A stretch of 64,000 nucleotides of DNA from Methanobacteriota archaeon (GTDB lineage: Archaea > Halobacteriota > Methanomicrobia > Methanomicrobiales > Methanoculleaceae): NCBI GenBank assembly GCA_016841955.1, contig JAENYE010000004.1:128697-192696 (forward strand), in the 5' to 3' direction. Position numbers and translations under genes: made by a program. Each line of letters begins with the position of its first letter. Position 1 is the first letter of the stretch. This document shows positions 42,008 through 50,301 of the stretch, piece by piece. The notes beneath the pieces were generated by a model. That model saw nothing but the letters and a program-made list of their open reading frames with translations. It was not told the DNA's origin and searched no databases.

Positions 42008-44107
42008 ATGGTCCGGATCGGCGCGGCACCCGGGGAACGGCCACACCAGGAAGAAGCTGGAGCCCGAGCCGGCACCATGCCCCCTCTGCCGGGCGGGAGC
42101 ACGCCGCTCAACGGTGAGATCGGGTCCGATCACCCTGCCGTTCATCCCCGGTCGGGGGCCGCGCAGGTGCCCCGAGAGCCGATCGCGACCAACTTTTTCC
42201 GTCTCTGGAAGAGGATCCGGCAGATCCGCGAGGAGGCCGTCCGGACGCTCTGGTTCTGCACGGCCATCTTCGCCGTCGTTGCCATCTTCTTCATCCTCTT
42301 CTTCCTGGTCCGGAACGGCTACCCGATCTTCGAGCAGGTCGGGGTCTTGACCTTCCTTGCCGGCGACATCTGGAACCCGACGGGAGCGACTCCCGCATAC
42401 GGCATCTTCCCGCTGATCGCCGGCACGCTCCTCGTTACGCTCGGTGCGATGGCGCTTGCCGTCCCGTTCGGGATCGCGGTCGCCGTCTTCATCGCCGAAC
42501 TTGCGCCGCCCGGGGCTCGCGCAGTCATAAAGCCCGCCGTCGAGCTCCTGGCGGGGATACCCTCCGTGGTCTACGGGTTCTTCGGCCTCGTCATCCTGAC
42601 CGACTGGATCCGCGTCTCCTTCGACGTCGCGTCCGGGGAGACCTGGCTTGCCGGGTCCATCCTGCTCGGCATCATGGCTCTCCCGACGATCGTCAGCGTC
42701 TCGGAGGATGCGATCGGCGCCGTGCCCCGCGGATACCGGGAGGGCTCCCTCGCGCTCGGGGCGACGCAATGGCAGACGATCGCCGGGGTCGTGGTCCCGG
42801 GAGCCCTCTCCGGCATCACCGCCGCGATCATCCTCGGGATGGGACGAGCCATCGGCGAGACGATGGCGGTGATCATGGTCGCCGGCAACGCAGGGGTCGT
42901 GCCCGAACCCCTCTGGAACGTCCTCTCTCCGGTCAGGACGCTCACCGGGACGCTGGGCATCGAGATGGGCGAGGTCGCCGTCGGCAGCGCTCACTATCAC
43001 GCGCTCTTCGGGGTCGCGGTCGTACTTCTCGCGATCACCCTCGCGGTCAACCTTTTTGCGCGGGGCATCCTCGCGAGGGTCAGCGGGCAGCACACGGCGA
43101 CAGCGGCCTGCGGGGCCAGGAAGAGGAGGAGCGGCGCGATAAGGCCCTATGCTTACGCGGTTCTCGGCATCGGCGCACTCGGGACCCTTACGGTGGCCAC
43201 GGATATTCTGGTGGCCGCCGTCGTCGCCGTTGCCCTGCTCGGGGCGGTATACGTCCGGCGCAGGGTCTCCCCGAAGACCGGGCAGAAGATCGCGTTCGGG
43301 TTCCTGTATGCGGCCGCGGGCATCGTGCTCTTCGTCCTCGGGGTCATCCTCTTCGATATCGTCTACAACGGTGCACCGGCGCTCTCCTGGGAGTTCCTGA
43401 CCGCTTCGCCGAGCAACCTCGGCCGGGCGGGAGGCATCGGCCCGGCTATCCTCGGGACCCTCTACCTGGTCGGGGGGGCCATCCTCTTCGCCCTCCCTAT
43501 CGGCGTCGGCGCTGCCGTCTACCTCCACGAGTACACCCGTGAAGGGCGTATCACCGGGATCATCAGGGCCGGCGTCGACCTCCTGGGCGGCACACCGTCC
43601 ATCGTCTTCGGCCTCTTCGGGTTTGCGTTCCTGGTGCTCTACCTGAATCTCGGGGTATCGCTGCTCGCCGGCCAGATCACGCTGGGGCTGATGATCCTCC
43701 CCACCGTCATCAGGACGACCGAAGAGGCGTTGAAGAGCGTCCCGGACAGCGTCAGGGAGGGGAGCCTCGCTCTCGGGGCGACGCCCTGGCAGACCATACG
43801 GCGGGTCGTGCTCCCGCCGGCCGTGCCGGGAATCCTGACCGGAACGATCCTCAGCATCGGGCGGGCCGCCGGGGAGACTGCGCCTATTCTCTTCACCGCG
43901 GTCGTATTCTCCCGGCGGTTCCTCCCCACATCGGTGACGGAACCGGTGATGGCGCTCCCCTACCACCTCTTCATCCTGGCGACCAACGTCCCCGGGGCAC
44001 GAGAGAACCAGTACGGAACGGCGCTGGTACTTCTCGCGCTGGTGGCGGCCATCTACCTGATCGCGATCGTCATCCGGACACGTTACCGGAGATCAATCCG
44101 GTGGTGA
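42008..44107 (+). CDS. Fused phosphate ABC permease PstC-PstA
   Basis: A single 699-residue chain carrying both permease subunits of the phosphate importer. Residues about 75-355 are PstC (NGYPIFEQVGVLTFLAGDIWNPTGATPAYG, LLAGIPSVVYGFFG, EGSLALGATQWQTIAGVVVPGALSGITAAIILGMGRAIGETMAV). Residues about 430-695 are PstA (AGGIGPAILGTLYLVG, LLGGTPSIVFGLFGF, EGSLALGATPWQTIRRVVLPPAVPGILTGTILSIGRAAGETAPI). Both EAA loops are intact. There is an extra N-terminal 60-residue hydrophilic lead. No frameshift or stop separates the halves. No pstS is adjacent. Confidence 0.92.
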   Translation: MVRIGAAPGERPHQEEAGARAGTMPPLPGGSTPLNGEIGSDHPAVHPRSGAAQVPREPIATNFFRLWKRIRQIREEAVRTLWFCTAIFAVVAIFFILFFLVRNGYPIFEQVGVLTFLAGDIWNPTGATPAYGIFPLIAGTLLVTLGAMALAVPFGIAVAVFIAELAPPGARAVIKPAVELLAGIPSVVYGFFGLVILTDWIRVSFDVASGETWLAGSILLGIMALPTIVSVSEDAIGAVPRGYREGSLALGATQWQTIAGVVVPGALSGITAAIILGMGRAIGETMAVIMVAGNAGVVPEPLWNVLSPVRTLTGTLGIEMGEVAVGSAHYHALFGVAVVLLAITLAVNLFARGILARVSGQHTATAACGARKRRSGAIRPYAYAVLGIGALGTLTVATDILVAAVVAVALLGAVYVRRRVSPKTGQKIAFGFLYAAAGIVLFVLGVILFDIVYNGAPALSWEFLTASPSNLGRAGGIGPAILGTLYLVGGAILFALPIGVGAAVYLHEYTREGRITGIIRAGVDLLGGTPSIVFGLFGFAFLVLYLNLGVSLLAGQITLGLMILPTVIRTTEEALKSVPDSVREGSLALGATPWQTIRRVVLPPAVPGILTGTILSIGRAAGETAPILFTAVVFSRRFLPTSVTEPVMALPYHLFILATNVPGARENQYGTALVLLALVAAIYLIAIVIRTRYRRSIRW

Positions 44108-44113
44108 CCCACA

Positions 44114-44878
44114 ATGCAGAACAACGACAGTATCCTTACAGCAGAACACCTGAGCCTCTACTACGGCGACAAACAGGCCCTTCGCGACGTATCGATCTCT
44201 TTCCCGAGGAACAGGGTCACTGCACTGATCGGACCCTCCGGGTGCGGGAAATCGACCCTCCTGCGCTGTTTCAACCGGCTCAACGACCTCGTTGAGGATG
44301 TCAGGATCGAGGGCAGGATCCTCTTTGAGGGCGGGGATATCCGTGACCCTGACTGCGACGTCGTGGCCTTGCGGAAACGGATCGGGATGGTCTTCCAGAA
44401 GCCGAACCCGTTCCCCTCGTCCATTTACGACAACGTCGCCTACGGTCCCCGCGTTCACGGGACCCGCAACAGGGAGACACTGGATGCGATTGTCGGGGAG
44501 AGCCTGAAGAAGGCGGCTCTCCGGGACGAGGTGGCGGACCGGCTCAACGACTCCGCGACGGGGTTTTCGGGCGGGCAGCAGCAACGGCTCTGCATCGCAA
44601 GGACGCTTGCGGTCGAGCCCGAGGTCATCCTCATGGACGAGCCTTGCTCCGCGCTCGACCCCATCGCTACCTCAAAGATCGAGAGCCTTATCAACGACCT
44701 CAAAGAGGATTACACGGTCGTCATCGTGACCCACAACATGCAGCAGGCGGCCCGGGTCAGCGACTTTGTGGGGTTCATGTACCTCGGAAGGCTGGTCGAG
44801 TTCGGGCCGACCGCCCGGATCTTCGAGACCCCGCAGGAAGAGTTGACCGACAACTACGTGACGGGGCGTTTTGGGTAG
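44114..44878 (+). CDS. pstB: Phosphate ABC transporter ATPase PstB
   Basis: A 254-residue ABC ATPase of the phosphate importer. Walker A is GPSGCGKST, the Q-loop VFQKPNPFP is typical of PstB, the signature is [16 protein letters not shown], Walker B is [20 protein letters not shown], and the H-loop is [13 protein letters not shown]. It pairs with the upstream fused PstCA, whose stop lies six bases before, and is followed by phoU six bases later. Confidence 0.95.
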   Translation: MQNNDSILTAEHLSLYYGDKQALRDVSISFPRNRVTALIGPSGCGKSTLLRCFNRLNDLVEDVRIEGRILFEGGDIRDPDCDVVALRKRIGMVFQKPNPFPSSIYDNVAYGPRVHGTRNRETLDAIVGESLKKAALRDEVADRLNDSATGFSGGQQQRLCIARTLAVEPEVILMDEPCSALDPIATSKIESLINDLKEDYTVVIVTHNMQQAARVSDFVGFMYLGRLVEFGPTARIFETPQEELTDNYVTGRFG

Positions 44879-44884
44879 GTATCC

Positions 44885-45535
44885 ATGACAGACAAATTTC
44901 ACGAAGAACTCAAAGACCTCAGGGATCTGGTCCTGGAGCAGGGGGCGTTCGCCTCCGGCATGCTCTCCGACTCCATGATCGCCCTGCAGGACCGGGACCG
45001 CGGGCTTGCCGGGCGCGTGTATGCCCGGAGGGCGGAGCTCGCCGATAAAAGCCACGCTATCGAAGAGGCGGCGCTCCGCCTCATCGCGCTCTACCAGCCC
45101 ATGGCACGCGATCTCCGTTCCATCGTCTGTGCGCTCCGGATGAACTTCGCGCTCTTCCGTATCGGCCGGTACGGGAAGGATATCGCGCAACTTGTGGGAG
45201 AACTTTCCGGGGAACCGCATACCGGGAACCTGGCGAGCCTGCCGCACATGGCGGATCTGGTCCGCGCCATGATCGCCGATGCCCTCAAAGCCTACCGGAT
45301 CGAGGGCATCGGACCTATCGCGGGCATGTCGCACCGGGACGATGTCGTGGACAACCTCAGGTACACCATCTTCCGGGAGAGCCTTACGCACATGATGGAG
45401 GACCCGCAGAAGATCACCCGGTATATCGACTACGTGATGATCGCACGCTACCTGGAGCGCTGTGCCGATCACGCCTGCGATATTGCCGAGCAGGTCTGTT
45501 ACATGGTCACCGGCGAGCGGGTGGAAGTAAAGTGA
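44885..45535 (+). CDS. phoU: Phosphate transport regulator PhoU
   Basis: A 216-residue PhoU, with two three-helix bundles holding metal-site repeats (RAELADKSHAIEEAALRLIALYQPMARDLR in the first, YVMIARYLERCADHACDIAEQVCYMVTGE in the second). It negatively regulates the Pst transporter. It is the third gene of the pst operon. A second PhoU of a different architecture (AbrB fusion) is at 40861. Confidence 0.94.
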   Translation: MTDKFHEELKDLRDLVLEQGAFASGMLSDSMIALQDRDRGLAGRVYARRAELADKSHAIEEAALRLIALYQPMARDLRSIVCALRMNFALFRIGRYGKDIAQLVGELSGEPHTGNLASLPHMADLVRAMIADALKAYRIEGIGPIAGMSHRDDVVDNLRYTIFRESLTHMMEDPQKITRYIDYVMIARYLERCADHACDIAEQVCYMVTGERVEVK

Positions 45536-45551
45536 CGCTGCGACGGCGCCG

Positions 45552-46526
45552 CTACCTCCACATGAGCCACGAGAGCCAGAGAAGCAGGGCGAAGAGCAGC
45601 ACGATCAGGACGACCGACCACTTCAGGTATCGTTTTGCGATGGCCTGGTCGCGGGGACCCCGGGGTTCGATCTTCAGCACGGTCACGGCGACGAGCGCGC
45701 CCGTTATCAGCCCGACGATCTGCCCGGCCACCAGCAGCGTAGTGGAGATCAGGCCCACAGGTTGGAGCACCAGGACGAGCCCGGTCACCACAGTCGGCGG
45801 GATGATGGCGGCAGCGATGGCGACGCCGGCGATCACCTCCGAAGTGCCCCGGTTGAACGCCAGCACTGCCGCGAACCCGAGGAGCACCGCCATCAGCGTG
45901 TAGATGGGGTTCACCACGATCCGTGAGGCGATCTCGTTGGTCAATGTGAGCGGTATGACGATATTGATGAGAAAGGTGGCAATTGCGGAGAGGATGAAGA
46001 CGCCCAGGAGGAGCGCCGCCAGCACGCCGAGGCAACGCAGGGCGCTCTGGATCCTGCCGAGAGCGGCATAGACGGCGAACCCGTAGATCGGGCCGATGAT
46101 CGGGGAGAGGAGCATGGCCCCGATGATGATCACCGGGTTGTCGAGGAGCAGGCCGGAGAGGGCGATCAGCCCGGCGATGGACGTCAACGCCAGTTTATCG
46201 AGGTCGAGTTCTCCGTAGTCCTTAACAGTGTCAAGCAGTTTCTCGACCGGCGTCTTCTCTTCTTTTTTCTCGGTCTTCTTCTCGGCACGTTTCAGGAGCG
46301 ACGAGATGACGAACTCCGGTGTCGATACCTCGATCATGTTCTCGTTGTAACGCAGGTCCAGTACGCTCTGGATCTTCTCGATCAGGTCGTCGAGGGTCTC
46401 ATCCGGCGTGTACATAGTGATCTCGTAGATGTCCTGAACGAGCGATATCGTGTACTGCAAGCCTTCGAGAGCCTCCTCTACCTCGTTATGCCCGTCTTCC
46501 CGTACGTGTACAACGATCTTTTTCAT
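45552..46526 (-). CDS. TIGR00341/DUF389 membrane protein
   Basis: A 324-residue protein. The N-terminal soluble domain (KKIVVHVREDGHNEVEEALEG, EITMYTPDETLDDLIEKI) is ferredoxin-like. The C-terminal domain of about six helices carries the DUF389 pattern: LSGLLLDNPVIIIGAMLLSPIIGPIYGFAVYAALG and EVIAGVAIAAAIIPPTVVTG. The family is widespread in archaea and bacteria and has no established activity. It ends 16 bases from the convergent phoU. Confidence 0.88.
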   Translation of the reverse strand: MKKIVVHVREDGHNEVEEALEGLQYTISLVQDIYEITMYTPDETLDDLIEKIQSVLDLRYNENMIEVSTPEFVISSLLKRAEKKTEKKEEKTPVEKLLDTVKDYGELDLDKLALTSIAGLIALSGLLLDNPVIIIGAMLLSPIIGPIYGFAVYAALGRIQSALRCLGVLAALLLGVFILSAIATFLINIVIPLTLTNEIASRIVVNPIYTLMAVLLGFAAVLAFNRGTSEVIAGVAIAAAIIPPTVVTGLVLVLQPVGLISTTLLVAGQIVGLITGALVAVTVLKIEPRGPRDQAIAKRYLKWSVVLIVLLFALLLWLSWLMWR

Positions 46527-47212
46527 GATCTGCTGGCCTGCATACTTCCGGAGGGTGCGAACCTCTGATCGGGCAGTGCCCGATCAACCGGTTGATCCAG
46601 TATTCGACGAATCTTTGGGCTCCGATGCACCCCCTGCCGCTCGCAGGTTCTCCTTGAGATCTTATTCCACAAATTCACGGGGGCAATGCTCCGTTGCGCG
46701 GCAGCGCGGGCGTTCCGGCCGTTCCGGCCGTTCCGGGGTGGAAAATATCGGCACGGCAGCCCCCGTCCCGCCGTCGACGGCAGGTTCCCCGTCCACGGGC
46801 ACAACCCCGGCAACGGTACTGTCCACCAGCAGTGTAATGGCGGCAGATGGATTTAAGGTTTCCCGGACACGTGGGAGAGAAGGACGATCCGGCACCGATC
46901 CTTCCGACCGGAGGCAGGGGAGCCCGGAGAGGACCGTCATGCTGCCGGACGGCAGGGAACGGCGTGAACGATACCCTGTATCACGGGAACATACCTGTCG
47001 TCAGGAATTGCGGAAGAAATGTGGTTCTGCACCTGCGATGCTCGAGCTCGCAAGTCGAAAACGCTTCGCGTTTTCTCCTGCTCCGGTCCTTCGGACCATC
47101 GCATTTAGAGAGAAGAGGATACACCAAAAAGACGACGTCAAGGGGGGAAGTGTCTTATGTGGATCCAAATCTCTCTAGGGCTATTTAGTCCATATTGATA
47201 TTTAATAATTTC
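46527..47212. other. Intergenic region with 9-base tandem repeat and hairpin modules (copy E)
   Basis: About 690 bases with no supported gene. At 46708-46735 the unit CCGTTCCGG is repeated three to four times. At 47057-47075 lies GAAAACGC-ttc-GCGTTTTC followed by TCCTGCTCCG, and directly after it GTCC-ttc-GGAC (47085-47095); these are the shared hairpin plan. A minus-strand frame of 92 residues (46662-46940) crosses the tandem repeat but has no family and no ribosome site. Confidence 0.55.
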
Positions 47213-47245
47213 CATTTTTTAAAAAAGTAGAAAATAAAGGTTTTG
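47213..47245 (-). terminator. T-run terminator of the rhodanese gene
   Basis: Downstream of the minus-strand stop, the transcript would read CCTTTATTTTCTACTTTTTT and then AAAAAATGG. The T-rich stretch plus the T6/A6 self-complementary run is a typical archaeal terminator. Confidence 0.6.
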
Positions 47246-47269
47246 GCCGGTTGCCCGGGCGTTTACGGA

Positions 47270-48232
47270 TTACCGTGCAGGAGCCGCCTCTGCTTTGCGT
47301 TCTCTGGGTTCCGGCCCCTCTACGACCTGATTATCCGGATGCGTGACCCACTCGGTGAACGATCCCTCGTAGATCCGAACGTTGGGGTGGAGGTAGAACC
47401 ACTTTAAGAGGACGAACTCGTTGGTGGCTTCCCGGCCGGTTCCGCACGAGCATATGACGGTCCTGCTCCGGTCGACGCCGTGCTCTTCCAGGATCATGTC
47501 GAGTTCGTCGTTCGATTTGAGCAGCGCCGGGTTCGCCTCCTCCATCAGGCTTTTCCAGGGCAGGTTGATGGCACCGGGGATATGCCCGGCCTTCCGCCAG
47601 GGTCCCTTTCCTTCATACACCTTTGCCGGACGCGCATCGAGCACGACCACATCATCGTTGTCCTTGATCCGCCGGAACTCCTCGTACCCGATTGAGTAGT
47701 CGTCGCGAACCTCGACGGTGAAGCCGGACGGCTCAACCGCGGGATAATCCTGCGAGAGTTCCCGGCCCTCGTTCTTCCACGCGTCGAGCCCTCCGTCGAG
47801 GATGTATACGACGTTGTGGCCGTACTTCGCCAGGGTATAGGCCATCATCGTCTGACCAAGCCCGTCACCCGCGCCGGAGAACGCGCCTTTCCCTGTGTAG
47901 ACGACGACCGGGGAGTCGGCCGCAAGACCTGCACGCCGGAACGATTCCTGCAGGCAGGCGTTCGGGCTGTACGACGTCGGGAATCCGCGGTTGGATACCC
48001 GCAGGACCCCCTCGGTCAGGTAGACGGCACCGGGGATGTGCTCCTGGATGTAGTCGTGCACGTTCGGCTGGACGTCGAGGATCGTCAGGTTGGCATCGTT
48101 CAAGTGGTCGGCCAGCCAGCCCGGGGTCACGAGTTTGACCTTCCCGTCACCCTGGGGATACGGGACATTCTCCCGGTCGCTTGAGGCCTGCAGGCGCTCC
48201 ATGCCGCCGGGGGTAAACATCTTCTCTTCCAT
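47270..48232 (-). CDS. Two-domain rhodanese (sulfurtransferase)
   Basis: A 320-residue tandem rhodanese. The first domain (residues 25-150: VTPGWLADHLNDANLTILDVQ, HIPGAVYL) has YTGKGAF at the loop and no Cys, so it is inactive, as usual. The second (DDVVVLDARPAKVYEG, GHIPGAINLPW) has the catalytic loop CSCGTGREATNE with Cys near residue 262. It transfers sulfane sulfur to a thiophilic acceptor. The preferred start is ATG 48232, six bases after AGGTGAT; ATG 48238 overlaps that ribosome site. Confidence 0.88.
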   Translation of the reverse strand: MEEKMFTPGGMERLQASSDRENVPYPQGDGKVKLVTPGWLADHLNDANLTILDVQPNVHDYIQEHIPGAVYLTEGVLRVSNRGFPTSYSPNACLQESFRRAGLAADSPVVVYTGKGAFSGAGDGLGQTMMAYTLAKYGHNVVYILDGGLDAWKNEGRELSQDYPAVEPSGFTVEVRDDYSIGYEEFRRIKDNDDVVVLDARPAKVYEGKGPWRKAGHIPGAINLPWKSLMEEANPALLKSNDELDMILEEHGVDRSRTVICSCGTGREATNEFVLLKWFYLHPNVRIYEGSFTEWVTHPDNQVVEGPEPRERKAEAAPAR

Positions 48233-48319
48233 TCCCATCACCTCATAAGGCGTATTCTCACCTGGTAGCGGGTGAGCCTGGCCCCACTGCGGGCTTGAGA
48301 CCACATATACCTTGTGCAG

Positions 48320-48660
48320 GATCCGGTGGAGGGCGGGTTCGGGGGCACAAGGGTGTGCGACGGGCCGCAGGGTGCGACGTTCCGGAGGAACGGAGCAATA
48401 GCACCGCTAGGTGCGGGGCCGGAGTTCGAGAAAACGCGAAGCGTTTTCGAGTTGCGACGGGAGCACCCCCCCTGCAACGGGGAAGCCCCGGGAACTGGCA
48501 GGGTGGACATAATATGGCGTCTGGGTGAACGACGTTCCGACAGGAACGTCGCACTCGAAGACCTTCGGTCTTCTCAAGCTCCGGTTCTTCGCACCTTCGG
48601 TGCTCACGCTCCGGTTCTTACGAACCATCGCGCTCCGAACCGTCGCACTCCCCGGAGCTC
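48320..48660. repeat. Dense hairpin-module array (copy F)
   Basis: The most complete array. Hairpins: GTTCC-gga-GGAAC (48379-48391), GCACC-gcta-GGTGC (48401-48414), AAAACGC-gaa-GCGTTTT flanked by CGAG on both sides (48431-48447), CGACGTTCC-gaca-GGAACGTCG (48530-48551), GAAGACC-ttc-GGTCTTC then TCAAGCTCCG (48557-48583), GCACC-ttc-GGTGC then TCACGCTCCG (48591-48613), GGTTC-ttac-GAACC (48613-48626). The array runs into the 3' end of the hydrolase gene, whose last codons are encoded by it. Confidence 0.85.
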
Positions 48661-49319
48661 TCCGGACCAACCTCGATGCTCTCTCCCGGCGAGAGAATCC
48701 TGACCCGGATCGACGTCGTCCGCTCGATAGCCCGCTTGAAGTTCTCCACGTCCTGCCGGATGGCGGGGAACGTGTCATAGTGCATCGGGATCACCAGCCG
48801 CGCTCCGATGTACCGGGCCGCGATCATCGCCTCGTCGGGCCCCATCGTGAAGCATCCGCCGACGGGGAGGAGCGCCACATCCGGCCGGTAGAGATCCCGG
48901 ATGAGCTGCATGTCGGAGAAGAGCGCCGTATCGCCTGCGTGGTAGACGCTGATGCCGTCCATCGCGATGACGAACCCGGCGGCAACGCCGCCGTAGAAGC
49001 CCGGGCCCTCGTCCTCCAGCCACGACGAGTGGAGCGCGGGCGTCATAGTGAACCGGACGCCGTCAACGGTGATGCTGCCGCCGATGTTCATCGGTTCGGC
49101 AGGAACACCCTTCGCTGCCAGGTACTTCGCCACCTCGTTGATGGCGACCGTCTTCTTCGACAACTGCGCGGCAATGCCCAGGTGGTCCGCATGGGCGTGC
49201 GTCACGGCAACGATATCGGGTTCCGCGGGGAGTGAGCCCTCCGTGATGAAGGGGTCGATGAGGATCGTCCGCGATCCAACGAGCGAGAAACATGCGTGGC
49301 CAAGCCAGGTCAACCTCAT
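48618..49319 (-). CDS. UlaG-like metal-dependent hydrolase
   Basis: A 233-residue metallo-beta-lactamase-fold protein. It begins RLTWLGHACF and has the metal motif THAHADHLG (about residues 40-48), HSSW, YHAGDTALFSDM, LLPVGGCFTMGPDEA and MHYDTFP, the layout of UlaG-type and archaeal hydrolases. The last dozen residues (GECDGSERDGS) are encoded by the hairpin repeat array and look like a recent extension. Substrate unknown. Confidence 0.88.
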   Translation of the reverse strand: MRLTWLGHACFSLVGSRTILIDPFITEGSLPAEPDIVAVTHAHADHLGIAAQLSKKTVAINEVAKYLAAKGVPAEPMNIGGSITVDGVRFTMTPALHSSWLEDEGPGFYGGVAAGFVIAMDGISVYHAGDTALFSDMQLIRDLYRPDVALLPVGGCFTMGPDEAMIAARYIGARLVIPMHYDTFPAIRQDVENFKRAIERTTSIRVRILSPGESIEVGPESSGECDGSERDGS

Positions 49320-49382
49320 GGAGAAGAGATCGATCTGGATACTAAAAAATGTTCAGTGGGTTACAGAGGGTGGGCCAGGGTT

Positions 49383-49991
49383 TCAGAACTCTCCCATGTC
49401 GATCGCTTCGGTGATGTCGATCGCCTCGCTCAGGCCATCGTTGACGACACCGCGCGTCATCAGCTCGGAGAGATCGCGGTCTTCCATCACATCCCTGATC
49501 CGTTCCAGGTACGGGTCCAGGGTGGTGTCCCTCTGCTGCTCGATCACATGGCGGTACTCACGAAGCGTCGAGGGGCTTACGTCGAGTTCCTCGCTGATCT
49601 CCTTCATGGTCTTCCCCGAATCAAGAAGCTCCGCCATCGCCCCCTGGTCGAACGGCATCTTGAAGTCGAGTTCCCTGAAGAGTTTGAGGCGGACCCGGGC
49701 ACGTGCCACGGTCTTGCTCAGCTTCTCATCGCCGAGCGCCCTCGCAATCTCGGTATCGTTCTTGCCGTCGTAATACGCAACCACGAGTTTTGCAAGCTGC
49801 CGCGGGGCGAGTTTGGTCTTGAAATACCCCTGATCGAGGACTTCCCGCATGATCAGGGCGATCTCGCGCTCAACAGCGTCGCGATCCCGAAGCGTACCGT
49901 GAACCTTTCTCATCGGCTCAACGATCGTCTTCTTGTTCGTGATGGTCGTGAACAGCTCAAGTAGCTGCTGCTTGCGGGTATCTTCTGCCAT
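49383..49991 (-). CDS. Archaeal helix-turn-helix protein, conditioned-medium-induced-protein-like
   Basis: A 202-residue protein with two HTH-like blocks: NDTEIARALGDEKLSKTVARARVRLKLFRE (about residues 76-105) and TMKEISEELDVSPSTLREYRHVIEQQ (about residues 127-152). It is helical throughout, without membrane or metal motifs. Similar archaeal proteins have been annotated as conditioned-medium-induced. It is probably a DNA-binding regulator. The minus-strand TATA AGTATATATATCC lies at about 50054-50067, giving a leader of 30-40 bases before ATG 49991. Confidence 0.78.
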   Translation of the reverse strand: MAEDTRKQQLLELFTTITNKKTIVEPMRKVHGTLRDRDAVEREIALIMREVLDQGYFKTKLAPRQLAKLVVAYYDGKNDTEIARALGDEKLSKTVARARVRLKLFRELDFKMPFDQGAMAELLDSGKTMKEISEELDVSPSTLREYRHVIEQQRDTTLDPYLERIRDVMEDRDLSELMTRGVVNDGLSEAIDITEAIDMGEF

Positions 49992-50301
49992 GTCCGTCTC
50001 TCTCTGTTCTGCATTCCACCGTCTGGTTCTGAGGGTCACCCATGATGACCTTGGATATATATACTTTGTCCCCCAACCGGGGCGTAACGTTCCCTACATT
50101 ACAACCGCTAACATTTAAAGCTTACCATATAATCCGTCGGAACAGAAAGATCATTTTCGCAGATGTAACCATTTCTTCCGGGATATTACTCTCCGTGGAA
50201 AAAAAACCTCCTCATTCAGCCCCTTTTTCGATGAATTGTGATCTCGCGCGAGGGGAGGACCATTCTTTAATAGCACCGGCGCTCAAGTGTACTGCAAGAC
50301 T

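Noticed and set aside
41993-43966. 657-residue minus-strand frame opposite pstCA
   Set aside because: Shadow of the fused permease; Gly/Asp/Arg-rich with no domain.
42008-44107. Two separate genes pstC and pstA
   Set aside because: The frame has no stop or start between the two halves; both are in one open frame of 699 residues.
46662-46940. 92-residue minus-strand protein
   Set aside because: Crosses a 9-base tandem repeat, no ribosome site, no family resemblance.
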